From: Rhizobium sp. 16-449-1b
GTDB taxonomy: Bacteria; Pseudomonadota; Alphaproteobacteria; Rhizobiales; Rhizobiaceae
Direction of reading: 5' to 3'
Length of the DNA: 64,000 nt
Assembly: GCF_017741935.1 (NCBI RefSeq)
Contig: NZ_JAGHMH010000024.1
Location: forward strand, 248,001-312,000
Of the stretch, positions 27,252 to 36,219 are shown piece by piece; within the stretch, counting starts at the first letter, position 1, and each line of letters opens with the position of its first letter. Position numbers and translations under genes: made by a program. Below the pieces are notes generated by a model that saw only the letters and a list, made by a program, of their open reading frames with translations, ran no database searches and had not been told where the DNA came from.

Positions 27252-29555
27252 TTATGCAACTCTCGGGCGTTTGCGCGGCGTCGAGCGGCGGCTCAGGCTC
27301 TGCGAGAGGAGCACGATGTTCTGCGACGGAACGGCCGGCGAGAAGACGTAGCCCTGGACGAGATCGGTCGCCCGGTACTTGTTGAGAAGCGCCAGCTGCT
27401 CGGTCGTCTCGACACCCTCGGTGACGATCTTCAGGCCGAGCTCGCGCGCCAGGTTGACCGTGCCGCGCAGCAACTTCAGGCGGCGACCATCCTCGACGAT
27501 GTTGCGCAGGAAGGAGCGGTCGATCTTGACGATATCAAGCGGCAGCGTGTCCAGATAGCTGAGGCTGGAGAAGCCGGTGCCGAAGTCGTCGATGGCAATC
27601 GTGATGCCCGACGCGCGAAGCTGCGCCAGGATGGCGCGCACGGCGGCCGGCTCGTCGATCAGGCAGCTTTCGGTGATCTCCAGATGCAGCCGCTCCGGCT
27701 CCAGGCCGGAATTGTCGAGCGCCTGGGCGACGACCGCCAGGATATCGGCGTCGCGCAGGTCGCGCGCCGAGAGGTTGACGGAGACGGCGACGTGCTCCGG
27801 CCAGGTCATGCAGTCGGCGCAGGCCTTCATCAGCACGAAGCGGGTGATCTCGGAAATGATACCCATCTCTTCGGCAAGACGGATGAAGACATCCGGCGGG
27901 ATCGAGCCCTTTTCGGGATGCACCCAGCGCGACAGCGCCTCGGCGCATTCGATCCGCGTGCCATCGGCCTTGAACATCGGCTGGTAGGCGACGCTGAGGC
28001 CCTGGTTGGCGACGGCTTCACGCAGATCCGCCTTCAGCTTCTGCTGCTCGATATAGCGGCCATCCATTTCGCGCTCGAAGCCGGCAATGCCGCCGCGCTC
28101 CTTGGACTTTGCTTCCGATAGCGCGAGATCGGCCTTGATGCTCCATTCATCCATGGCGAATGCATCGCTCTCGAGGATCGCGAAGCCGGCCGAGAGCGAG
28201 ACGAGGAAGGTCACGTCGTCGGCTTCGTAATTCCCCTGGATCGCGGCGTGAACGCGCCGGATCTCGGCGTCGAGCGCCTCGTTGTCCTTGGCATGCGGGA
28301 AGAACAGGATGAACTGGTCACCCATCAGGCGGCCGACGATGGCCTTGCGCGCCTGTTCCTCGATCCGGTTGGCGATATTGCACAGCAGATGGTCGCCGGT
28401 GATGTGCCCGCGCATATCGTTGACATGCTTGAACTCGTCGATATCGAGAACCATGAAGCCGACAGGGCCGCGCTTCTTGTGGTGCTTGTTGAGATAGTCC
28501 TGCACGAGATGGCTGAAATACTCGCGGTTCGGCAGGCCGGTCAGCGCGTCGTAGCGCACCATGTGCAGGATCTTCTGCTCCGCCTTCACGCGGCTCGACA
28601 CATCCTCGAAGATCAAGACGGCGCCGCCATCGGCGCGGCGGCTGGCGGAGAATTCAAGCGACAGGTCTTCGGGAAAATGAATGAGCGTGCGCGACAGCTT
28701 GCCTTCGGCGACATGCGTCATCTGCCTGAGGATGAGCTCCGGCTGCGTCGAATCCATGAAGCTGTAGCGCGCGCCGTAGCGCAGTACCGCGCCGAGATCG
28801 CGGTCCTTCAGCCGGCCGGGATCGCCGATCTTCAGGAGATCGCAGGCCTTGCGGTTGATCACCTGGATGCGGTTTTCCGGATCGACCATGACGAGGCCGT
28901 GCGGCATGTTGTTGAGCGCCGTGTCGAAACGATCGGCGATCTGGGTGATCTCGCGGCGGGCAATCACGTTCTCATAGAGAAACTCGCGCACACCATTGGC
29001 CATGGCCCGCGTCGTCAGGCCGAACGGGATGAGAAACACCGACAGCATGGTGCGATAGAAATCGAGCGCCATCAGGCTGCAGAGGATCATCGGCAGGCAG
29101 CAGGCCAGCGTCTGCAGGTCGATCGCCTTCTGCGAACCATAGTTGCGGCCGACGACGGAGACCATGGAAGCCATCGTCACCGCCGTGCAGGCGAGTTCGG
29201 CGAAGGGGTCCTGCAGGAAGAAGATCGCGTATCCGCTGCCGATGCCGAGAATGGCGGCGGTAGAGGCGGCGCCGATCACATAGACCGTTTCCCAATGCTC
29301 GATCCGCTCGCGCGAAAGCGTCGACTTGTCCACCTTGTCGAACATGCGAAAGGTGATCATGCGCGCGACAAAGACGATGAGGAAGGCGATGGAGAGCAGG
29401 ACGTAGAACGGGGAATCGGTCTTGGCGGCGACGGCGAGAAACGCGACGACATGCACGGCCACACCCGCGACGAGCGTCATCCGGTTCCCGAAAAGGGAAC
29501 TCACGAAAGACAGATATACGTCAGTAGGGACCCTGTTCGGGTTATGTGGCTTCAT
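27252..29555 (-). CDS. Membrane GGDEF-EAL protein with degenerate GGDEF; probable c-di-GMP phosphodiesterase
   Basis: The protein is 767 residues from ATG 29555, which has AGGGAAAG upstream on the minus strand. Several membrane helices lie at about 20-175 and a PAS-like sensor at about 205-310. The GGDEF domain has MGDQF in place of GGDEF, so cyclase activity is unlikely, although GTP binding may persist. The EAL domain keeps EALSRWV, NLSAR, EITES, DDFGTGFSS, KIDRSF, TEGVET and QGY, the full metal and catalytic set. The expected activity is hydrolysis of c-di-GMP controlled by membrane input. It is a single gene. Confidence 0.88.
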   Translation of the reverse strand: MKPHNPNRVPTDVYLSFVSSLFGNRMTLVAGVAVHVVAFLAVAAKTDSPFYVLLSIAFLIVFVARMITFRMFDKVDKSTLSRERIEHWETVYVIGAASTAAILGIGSGYAIFFLQDPFAELACTAVTMASMVSVVGRNYGSQKAIDLQTLACCLPMILCSLMALDFYRTMLSVFLIPFGLTTRAMANGVREFLYENVIARREITQIADRFDTALNNMPHGLVMVDPENRIQVINRKACDLLKIGDPGRLKDRDLGAVLRYGARYSFMDSTQPELILRQMTHVAEGKLSRTLIHFPEDLSLEFSASRRADGGAVLIFEDVSSRVKAEQKILHMVRYDALTGLPNREYFSHLVQDYLNKHHKKRGPVGFMVLDIDEFKHVNDMRGHITGDHLLCNIANRIEEQARKAIVGRLMGDQFILFFPHAKDNEALDAEIRRVHAAIQGNYEADDVTFLVSLSAGFAILESDAFAMDEWSIKADLALSEAKSKERGGIAGFEREMDGRYIEQQKLKADLREAVANQGLSVAYQPMFKADGTRIECAEALSRWVHPEKGSIPPDVFIRLAEEMGIISEITRFVLMKACADCMTWPEHVAVSVNLSARDLRDADILAVVAQALDNSGLEPERLHLEITESCLIDEPAAVRAILAQLRASGITIAIDDFGTGFSSLSYLDTLPLDIVKIDRSFLRNIVEDGRRLKLLRGTVNLARELGLKIVTEGVETTEQLALLNKYRATDLVQGYVFSPAVPSQNIVLLSQSLSRRSTPRKRPRVA

Positions 29556-29885
29556 CCATACTTTCCCTGTGCGGCGAAACATTACCGCCAACCCTTTAAA
29601 AATTGATTTCAGGTCACGCACACATTTGGTTGATTTTTCTACAATCTTAGCGAGAGCTATGGCGCGAATCGGCTGTTTTTGCAGCTTCACGGGGATGTTT
29701 TACAATAAGGCGGTCCATCCAGAGGTTGTCGCCATCCTCCCCGGCAAGTGCTGCTGGCGGTCCGCCCGCGATATAAGACTATAATCCAACATCCGGGCTT
29801 TCCGCTTCCAATTTCAGGGTCCCTGATCTACCACTTGAGGTGGGAGAGCATGGGGTAAAACCCATGAAATAGGAGGGGGAAAGGC
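29556..29885. other. Divergent intergenic region before the TRAP transporter genes
   Basis: This 330-bp gap serves two divergent genes. The half near the GGDEF-EAL gene is A/T-rich and has no clear gene. The half near the TRAP genes contains two small hairpins (see 29831-29866) and a strong Shine-Dalgarno sequence. Confidence 0.6.
29831..29866 (+). promoter_or_regulatory. Two adjacent hairpins in the TRAP operon leader
   Basis: CCAC-TTGAG-GTGG (29831-29843) is followed by the perfect CATGGG-GTAAAA-CCCATG (29849-29866). They end just before the Shine-Dalgarno AGGAGGGGG of the small permease gene. They could be an operator pair or a translation-control structure. Confidence 0.35.
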
Positions 29886-30425
29886 ATGCCGGTTTTTCTA
29901 GCCGCCAGCCGGCTGATCGATGCTGTCAGCCAGTTCATGGGCAAGCTGTCCGAATATATGGTGCTGTTCTGTTGCCTGATCAGCGCCACCAACGCGCTGA
30001 TCCGCTACACCTTCAACTACAGCTCCAACGGCTGGCTCGAGATCCAGTGGTATCTCTTCGCCTTCGTCGTCGTGCTGGGTGCCGCCCATACGCTCAGAAT
30101 GAACGAACATGTCCGCGTCGACCTGATCTACGGCTCGGTGTCCGACCGGGCACGTCTGTGGATCGATACGATCGGGCTGATCGTCTTCCTGCTTCCGGCC
30201 TGCATCTTTTTGACCTGGCTCTGCTGGCCCTTCTTCTGGCTCTCCTATGTCCAGCACGAGGTCTCCTCCAATGCCGGCGGGCTGATCCGCTGGCCGGTCA
30301 AGCTCATCCTGGTCGCCGGCTTCGGCCTTTTGACGCTGCAGGGTCTCTCCGAGCTGATCAAGCGCATCGCCGCGCTGACGGGTCATTTGGTCGTCGAGAC
30401 CAAATACGAAAAGCCGCTGCAGTAA
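29886..30425 (+). CDS. TRAP transporter small permease (DctQ family)
   Basis: The 179-residue protein has four predicted membrane helices (about 15-35, 50-70, 92-115, 130-155) and contains NGWLEIQWYLFA and LRMNEHVRVDLIYG, the core DctQ signature. The Shine-Dalgarno sequence AGGAGGGGG precedes it. It forms the membrane complex with the large permease 21 bp downstream and receives substrate from the periplasmic protein encoded at 32.2-33.3 kb. TRAP systems are driven by a Na+ gradient. Confidence 0.92.
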   Translation: MPVFLAASRLIDAVSQFMGKLSEYMVLFCCLISATNALIRYTFNYSSNGWLEIQWYLFAFVVVLGAAHTLRMNEHVRVDLIYGSVSDRARLWIDTIGLIVFLLPACIFLTWLCWPFFWLSYVQHEVSSNAGGLIRWPVKLILVAGFGLLTLQGLSELIKRIAALTGHLVVETKYEKPLQ

Positions 30426-30446
30426 CCGCGACCGGGAGGAAAGCCA

Positions 30447-31955
30447 TTGTTCGATTTCGGCATCATTCCGCCGGCCATGTTCGTGGGCATGGTCCTGTTC
30501 ATGCTCTACGGTTTCCCGGTGGCCTTTTCGCTGGCGGCCGTCGGCCTGTTCTTCGGCATCATCGGCGTCGCCACCGGCCATTTCAGCGAGGCCTTCCTGC
30601 AGGCGCTCCCATTGCGCTTTTTCGGCATCGTCTCCAACGATCTCCTGCTCGCCATCCCCTTCTTCACTTTCATGGGCGCCATCCTGGAGCGCTGCGGCCT
30701 GGCGGAGGACCTGCTCGAGGGCATGGGCAAGCTCTTCGGCCGCATCCCCGGCGGCCTTGCCTATGCCGTCATCCTCGTCGGCGCGGTGCTCGGCGCCATC
30801 ACCGGAACGGTCGCGGCCTCCGTCATCACAATGGGCGTCATCTCGCTGCCCATCATGCTGCGCTACGGCTATAGCCCAAGGCTCGCCACCGGCGTGATTG
30901 CCGCATCCGGCACCATCACCCAGGTCATCCCGCCCTCGCTCGTCCTGGTCGTCCTCGCCGACCAGCTCGGCAAGTCCGTCGGCGACATGTATCTCGGCGC
31001 CATCGGCCCCTCGATCCTGCAGGTGGCGATCTTCATGATCTACATCCTGATCCTGTCGATCGTGAAACCCGCCTCCGTGCCGCCGCTACCGAAGGAAGTG
31101 CGCGGCGATTTCACCTGGGCGCTGCTCTTCAAGGTGCTGTCGGGCATGGTGCCCTCGATCGTGCTGATCTTCCTCGTCCTCGGCACCATCTTCATGGGGC
31201 TCGCGACCCCCACCGAGGCCGGCGCGCTCGGTGTCGTCGGCGCCATGGCGCTCGCCGCCATGCACCGCCGCCTGACTTGGCCGCTGATGCAGGAAGCGAT
31301 GCGCTCCACCATGCACATCACGTCCATGGTGGTAATGATCCTGATCGGCTCCACCTGCTTCAGCCTCGTCTTTCAGGGCATGGACGGCTCGCGCTGGATC
31401 GAGCACATGCTCTCGGGCATCCCCGGCGGCCCGGTCGGCTTCCTGATCTTCGTCAACATCTTCATCTTCGTGCTGGCCTTCTTCCTCGATTTCTTCGAGA
31501 TCGCCTTCATCGTCATCCCGATGCTGGCCCCGGTCGCCTCCGCACTCGGCATCGACCTGATCTGGTTCGGCGTGCTGATCTGCGTCAACATGCAGACGAG
31601 CTTCATGCACCCGCCATTCGGCTTCGCGCTCTTCTATCTGCGCTCGATCGCCGACCGCAGCGTCAAGACCTCCGACATCTACATGGGCGCCCTGCCCTGG
31701 GTCGGCATGCAGCTCATCCTCGTCGCCATCGTGATCTTCTGGCCGCAATCGGTGACCTACTGGCTGAAGAAGGGGCCGGAGGTGGATCTGAACACGATCA
31801 AGATCGAGGTCCCTGGCTTTGGCGGCAATGGGCTTGGCTCCCCACCCGGCATGCCGGGCCTGGCGCTGCCACCGATGAATGGCTTGCCCGGGCAACCGCC
31901 GGCGCAGGTGAAACCCGCGCAGCCGGATTTGAGCCAGCCGCCGGTGATCAAGTAG
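30447..31955 (+). CDS. TRAP transporter large permease (DctM family)
   Basis: The 502-residue protein has about 12 membrane helices, with the signatures FFTFMGAILERCGLAEDLL, AGTVAAS-type (ITGTVAASVITMGVISLP), ASGTITQVIPPSLVL and HPPFGFALFYLRS. The start is TTG at 30447: GGGAGGA ends 6 bp upstream and no in-frame ATG fits. The last 60 residues after the final helix form a Pro/Gly-rich cytoplasmic tail (PPGMPGLALPPMNGLPGQPP), longer than in most relatives. It is the translocation subunit of the transporter. Confidence 0.93.
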   Translation: MFDFGIIPPAMFVGMVLFMLYGFPVAFSLAAVGLFFGIIGVATGHFSEAFLQALPLRFFGIVSNDLLLAIPFFTFMGAILERCGLAEDLLEGMGKLFGRIPGGLAYAVILVGAVLGAITGTVAASVITMGVISLPIMLRYGYSPRLATGVIAASGTITQVIPPSLVLVVLADQLGKSVGDMYLGAIGPSILQVAIFMIYILILSIVKPASVPPLPKEVRGDFTWALLFKVLSGMVPSIVLIFLVLGTIFMGLATPTEAGALGVVGAMALAAMHRRLTWPLMQEAMRSTMHITSMVVMILIGSTCFSLVFQGMDGSRWIEHMLSGIPGGPVGFLIFVNIFIFVLAFFLDFFEIAFIVIPMLAPVASALGIDLIWFGVLICVNMQTSFMHPPFGFALFYLRSIADRSVKTSDIYMGALPWVGMQLILVAIVIFWPQSVTYWLKKGPEVDLNTIKIEVPGFGGNGLGSPPGMPGLALPPMNGLPGQPPAQVKPAQPDLSQPPVIK

Positions 31956-31999
31956 GGATTTCAGTTGGATAATGATTTTGGATGGGTGGGAGACCGGAG

Positions 32000-32145
32000 C
32001 CCCCTCATCCGCCTGCCGGCACCTTCTCCCCGTTGGGGAGAAGAGACTTGGGGCGGGTCGCTCGCGCAGATCTCCCCTTCTCCCCCGCGGGGAGAAGGTG
32101 GCCCGAAGGTTTCAGGTGCAACAAGTTGCACCGGGGATGAGGGGG
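32000..32145. repeat. Palindromic intergenic repeat, second copy of the 6490-6610 element
   Basis: It begins CCCCCTCATCCGCC and ends GGATGAGGGGG, with an internal CACCTTCTCCCCGTTGGGGAG / CTCCCCGCGGGGAGAAGGTG pair. It additionally holds a small inner hairpin AGGTGCAACAAGTTGCACC near 32113-32132 not present in the first copy. It lies between convergent genes (large permease and binding protein) and may also help stop transcription. Confidence 0.8.
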
Positions 32146-32188
32146 CCACACGGAACACCGCCAGCCCCCTCAAATTCACAGCAAAACC

Positions 32189-33295
32189 TCAGATCTTCCC
32201 AGCCCGCTGCTGGATCATCATGAACGTATCGAACGTATATTCAGACAGCTGCATCCACAGATACGCATCGCGCTTGAACGCCGTCTGATCCTCATAGATC
32301 TTCTTGAAGTAGGGATTGGACGCCGAAATCTCGGCGTAGATCCCGAGCGAAGCCTGGAAGCAGGCTTCCATGATCTCCTGGCTGAAGGGACGCAGCGTCG
32401 CGCCCTCGGAGACCAGCTGCTTCAGCGCCGGCGGGTTCTTCATGTCGTACTTCGCCATCATGTTGGTGTTGGCGAAGGCGCAGGCATCGGTGAGTGCCGC
32501 CTGGTAGTGCTTCGGCAGGCTGTTCCACTTTTCCAGGTTGAAGAAGGCGTGCACCGTGGGGCCACCCTCCCACCAGCCGGGATAGTAGTAATACTTCGCG
32601 ACCTTGTGCAGGCCGAGCTTCAGGTCGTCGTATGGGCCGACGAACTCGGACGCGTCGATCGTGCCCTTTTCCAGCGCCGGATAGATATCGCCGCCGGCGA
32701 TCTGCTGCGGGATGACGCCGAGCTTGCTGATCACCTGGCCGGCGAGGCCGGCGATGCGCATCTTCACGCCCTTCAGATCATCCAGCGTATTGATTTCCTT
32801 GCGGAACCAGCCGCCCATCTGGGCGCCGGTATTGCCCGCCGGCAGGCCGTAAATGCCCTGCGTGGCGTAGAATTCGTTCATCAGCGTGTTGCCGTTGCCC
32901 TCGTAGAACCAGGCATTGGTGAGACGCCCGTTGAGGCCGAAGGGAATGGCTGTGCCGATCGCGTAGGTCGGGTCCTTGCCGACGAAGTAATAGGAGCAGG
33001 TGTGCGCCGCTTCCACCGTTCCGGCGCTGACGGCATCGGCCGCCTGCAGGCCGGGAATGATCTCGCCGGCGGCAAAGGGCTGGATGGTGAAGTTGCCATC
33101 GGTCGATGCGGCCAGATGCTTGGCGATATCGTCCGCCGCGCCATAGATCGTGTCCAGGCTCTTCGGAAACGACGATGTCATGCGCCAGGCGATCTTCGGA
33201 TTTTCCTGGGCGATGGCGGGTGCCGCCAGAGCCGAGGCAGCAACGGCGCCGACGCCCGCTGTTCCTGCCTTCTTGAAGAATGAACGACGATCCAT
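32189..33295 (-). CDS. TRAP transporter periplasmic binding protein, TakP-like (2-oxo acid type)
   Basis: The 368-residue protein starts MDRRSFFKKAGTAG, a twin-arginine signal, and would be cleaved after AIA at about residue 29. The mature part reads WRMTSSFPKSLDTIYGAADD, PGLQAADAVSAGTVEAAHT, QMGGWFRKEINTLDDLKG and GGDIYPALEKGTIDASEFVGPYDD. These closely follow TakP, the alpha-keto acid/Na+ binding protein. ATG 33295 has GGGAGG upstream on the minus strand. It faces the two permease genes from the other strand, so it needs its own promoter in the 291 bp before it. The substrate (pyruvate or other 2-oxo acid) is inference. Confidence 0.88.
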   Translation of the reverse strand: MDRRSFFKKAGTAGVGAVAASALAAPAIAQENPKIAWRMTSSFPKSLDTIYGAADDIAKHLAASTDGNFTIQPFAAGEIIPGLQAADAVSAGTVEAAHTCSYYFVGKDPTYAIGTAIPFGLNGRLTNAWFYEGNGNTLMNEFYATQGIYGLPAGNTGAQMGGWFRKEINTLDDLKGVKMRIAGLAGQVISKLGVIPQQIAGGDIYPALEKGTIDASEFVGPYDDLKLGLHKVAKYYYYPGWWEGGPTVHAFFNLEKWNSLPKHYQAALTDACAFANTNMMAKYDMKNPPALKQLVSEGATLRPFSQEIMEACFQASLGIYAEISASNPYFKKIYEDQTAFKRDAYLWMQLSEYTFDTFMMIQQRAGKI

Positions 33296-33586
33296 CAAAA
33301 ACCTCCCATTGTTGGTTCTGCGGGGCCAAACTCTCCCCACCCGCGGAACGAGGGAAGCTAAGCATGCGGACGCAGGTGATTCAAGCGCCGGCCTATTAGT
33401 CTTTGGGATCACGACACCAATATGGCGAGTAGCGCATTTCGATCGGAATCAGCGGCTTAGTCATGGATGGAGCGAGGCCGGCACACGGCCTTGCCGCAAT
33501 TTGGCCGGGCACATCAGGCACACGTTGACAGGAAAGCCGTTCTGGTTTCTCTCATTGGCAAGAGATGATCGCCCTCAGGATAGACA

Positions 33587-34366
33587 ATGACCAAGCCCAT
33601 CGTCGCCGTTCCCGCCGATATCCGCAGCTTTGACGGCGCCACCTGGCATGCCGTGCAGCACCAATATGTCCGCGCCGCGCTGAACGCATCCGGCGTCATG
33701 GCCTTCATCATCCCGGCCTTCGAGGAAGGCTACGACATCGACGCCATTCTCGACCGCGTCGACGGCGTCCTCGTTTCCGGCTCGGCCAGCAACGTCCACC
33801 CCGCGCGCTACGGCAAGGAAGCGACAGAGGCCGACGGCCCCTTCGACCCCGCCCGCGACGCCACCTCGCTGCCGCTCATCCGCCGCGCCATCGACCGCGC
33901 CATCCCGCTGCTCGCCATCTGCCGCGGCATCCAGGAACTGAACGTCGCGCTCGGCGGCACGCTCGCCAGCGAAATCCAGGACCAGCCCGGCATCTGGGAC
34001 CACCGCAAGCCCGATAATGTCGACCGCGACGGCATGTACGCCATCCGCCAGAATGTCATCGTCAGGGAGGGTTCCTGCATCGCAGGCATCGTCGGCTCCG
34101 GCGAGATCAAGGTGAACTCGCTGCACCGCCAGGCGATCGCCGAAACGGCGCCCCGCCTTGCCGTGGAAGCGGTGGCCGAGGACGGCACGGTCGAAGCCGT
34201 CTCCGTCATCGACGCCAAGGCCTTTGCCGTCGGCGTGCAATGGCATCCCGAATACTGGGCCGAAACCGACAAGCCCTCCAACCAGCTCTTCACCGCCTTC
34301 GGCGACGCCGTCCGCGACTATGCCGCAGCTAAGCTGCCGGCCAAGGCGACGAAGGTGATGGCGTAG
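33587..34366 (+). CDS. Class I glutamine-amidotransferase-like hydrolase (PuuD / gamma-Glu-GABA hydrolase family)
   Basis: The 259-residue protein has the nucleophile elbow LLAICRGIQELNVALGG with the Cys at about residue 112 and GVQWHPEYW with the catalytic His and Glu at about 222-224. SGSASNVHPARYG at about 65-77 is the oxyanion-hole region of this family. It most likely hydrolyses a gamma-glutamyl amide, such as gamma-glutamyl-GABA from putrescine breakdown. The other puu genes are not next to it. It starts 291 bp from the binding protein gene and is convergent with the cyclase. Confidence 0.88.
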   Translation: MTKPIVAVPADIRSFDGATWHAVQHQYVRAALNASGVMAFIIPAFEEGYDIDAILDRVDGVLVSGSASNVHPARYGKEATEADGPFDPARDATSLPLIRRAIDRAIPLLAICRGIQELNVALGGTLASEIQDQPGIWDHRKPDNVDRDGMYAIRQNVIVREGSCIAGIVGSGEIKVNSLHRQAIAETAPRLAVEAVAEDGTVEAVSVIDAKAFAVGVQWHPEYWAETDKPSNQLFTAFGDAVRDYAAAKLPAKATKVMA

Positions 34367-34369
34367 GTT

Positions 34370-35374
34370 TCAACCCCGCCTCGCCCATCGAAGGCCAGCC
34401 ACGACGGCGATGGCAAAAAGCGGCCAGATCGCCCAGAAGGTGCCGTGCCATGAGAGAAGGTTGATGCCGATCAGCCCGAGCGCCGAGACGGCAAGCGCCA
34501 CAAGCCGTGGATCGAACCGCTCCTGCAGATGCGCCCAGCGCATGGCAGCGACATAGGCCAGCGCCAACAGAGGCCAAGCGGCCCAGAAGACGCCGTGCCA
34601 GGTCAGCGTGTTGATGACGACGAGTGCTGCCGCGATCACGCCGAGCACCGCAAGGTTTCGCCGCTGATCCGGCGATTGCCCCGCGTTCTGACCTGACAAC
34701 ACGCCGGCCAACAGCCCCCCTCGCCCACCAGCCAACGGCCCCGGCCCCGGCCCCGTCGATTGAGCCGCGGTGCCCGACGGCGCCCCGGCGGCACGCGCAT
34801 ACTCCGCCGCATCGCCAGCACCGTCCCCGATCCTGACGGCATAGCTCGGCACCGCCTCGGCCACGTTCTTCACGTTAAGCGGCCCGAGGAAATCGAACCC
34901 GACGGCAACCTTGTTGCGCACCTGGTCGTAAACCGTGTTCGAAATCACCACGCCGCCGGCCGGCGCCTGTGCCTGCAGCCGCGCGGCGATATTGACGCCG
35001 TCGCCATAGATATCGCTGCCCTCGACGATCACGTCGCCAAGATTGATGCCGATGCGAAACAGCATGCGGCCATCGGCAGGCCGGGCGGCGTTCAGCCCCG
35101 CGAGCTCGTTCTGCACGTCGACGGCTGCGCGCACCGCCTCGACCACGCTCGGAAACTCGGCAATCAACCCATCGCCCCAGGTATTGACCACCCGTCCGCC
35201 ATGCGCCTCGATCAGCCTGGACATCCGGTCGCGATACCGCTTCAGCGTATCGAGCGTCCCCTCCTCGTCGACGCCCATCAGCCGCGTATAGTCCTGCACA
35301 TCCGCCGAAAAGATCGTCGTCAGCTTGCGCTGAGTTGCACTCGGAACCTCCGCCACCTCACCTCCCCCTCGCAT
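34370..35374 (-). CDS. Class III adenylate/guanylate cyclase with two copies of a C-terminal membrane module
   Basis: The 334-residue protein has a class III cyclase domain at about 15-180: TIFSADVQDYTRLM with the first metal Asp, then NTWGDGLIAEF with the second Asp, then GDGVNIAARLQAQA with the transition-state Asn and Arg. A Gly/Ala/Pro-rich linker (185-235) follows. The C-terminal part contains two similar modules: LTWHGVFWAAWPLLALAYVAAMRWAHLQ and LLSWHGTFWAIWPLFAIAVVAGLRWAR. Each contains two short helices around a W-P turn (2TM type). The catalytic domain comes first and the membrane part last, the reverse of most receptor cyclases. Confidence 0.85.
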   Translation of the reverse strand: MRGGGEVAEVPSATQRKLTTIFSADVQDYTRLMGVDEEGTLDTLKRYRDRMSRLIEAHGGRVVNTWGDGLIAEFPSVVEAVRAAVDVQNELAGLNAARPADGRMLFRIGINLGDVIVEGSDIYGDGVNIAARLQAQAPAGGVVISNTVYDQVRNKVAVGFDFLGPLNVKNVAEAVPSYAVRIGDGAGDAAEYARAAGAPSGTAAQSTGPGPGPLAGGRGGLLAGVLSGQNAGQSPDQRRNLAVLGVIAAALVVINTLTWHGVFWAAWPLLALAYVAAMRWAHLQERFDPRLVALAVSALGLIGINLLSWHGTFWAIWPLFAIAVVAGLRWARRG

Positions 35375-35395
35375 GACCTCACGCGTTGCATCCTA

Positions 35396-36177
35396 GCGCC
35401 AAGTGTCCATGAAAGTCGAGCAAATGGGACCGTGCGCAGATCCTCGGGACAAGCCCGAGGATGACGTCGAGAGGATGTTTGCCACGGCGTTTCAATAGGT
35501 TACGGAGATGCACCATTTACTCAGCCGTCATCCTCGGGCTCGTCCCGAGGATCTAAGCACGTATCCAAGAATGCAACGGGGATGGGGAAAGCAGGACGAC
35601 GGCAGTAGACGAAACTGTCATTGCAGACGTTGGCCGATCTTCGGCGTGGGCTACCCACTGCCGACGAGACGACACTGCTGACTTCTTGCTGGCGCCAAGT
35701 GTCCATGAAAGTCGAGCAAGCGGGACCGTGCTTAGATCCTCGGGACGAGCCCGAGGATGACGTCGAAAGGATGTTTGCCACGGCGTTTCAATAGATTACT
35801 GGCGGCATCCACTCACGCCACCGTCATCCTCGGGCTCGTCCCGAGGATCTAAGCACTCATCCAAGAATGCAACGGAGATGGGGAAAGCGGGACGACGCCC
35901 ATAGACGAGCCTGTCCTTGCAGACGTTGGCCGATCTTCGGCGTGGGCTACCCACTGCCGACGAGACGATGCGGCTCACCTTTCACTAGCGCCAAGTGTCC
36001 ATGGAAGTCGAGCAAATGGGACCGTGCTTAGATCCTCGGGACGAGCCCGAGGATGACGTCGAAAGGATGTTTGCCACGGCGTTTCAATAGGTTACGAAGA
36101 TGCACCATTTACTCAGCCGTCATCCTCGGGCTCGTCCCGAGGATCTAAGCACGCATCCAAGAATGCAACGGGGATGG
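35396..36177. repeat. Tandem repeat, 296-bp unit, about 2.6 copies, with nested inverted repeats
   Basis: Units begin GCGCCAAGTGTCCATG at 35396, 35692 and 35988, exactly 296 bp apart; the third ends near 36177. Each holds a 28-nt arm AGATCCTCGGGACGAGCCCG-AGGATGAC (35438-35465 in copy one, 35734-35761 in copy two) and its inverted copy about 60 nt later (35527-35554 and 35823-35850). Copy two arms are a perfect match. Each arm is itself a near-palindrome (TCCTCGGG/CCCGAGGA). No protein-like frame crosses a unit. Copies one and three share bases that copy two lacks. Confidence 0.9.
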
Positions 36178-36219
36178 AGCAACCGCGAGGGCGGCCACAG
36201 AGCACCGCCCCCAAACCCA

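Noticed and set aside
28248..29606. 452-codon plus-strand frame opposite the GGDEF-EAL gene
   Set aside because: Antisense of an intact multi-domain gene; no Shine-Dalgarno sequence at its start and no motif.
35521..35978. Two small minus-strand frames sharing RRRSANVCNDSFVY-like and RRRSANVCKDRLVY-like segments
   Set aside because: They are similar only because they lie in copies of the 296-bp tandem repeat; the inverted arms, not codons, explain the conservation.
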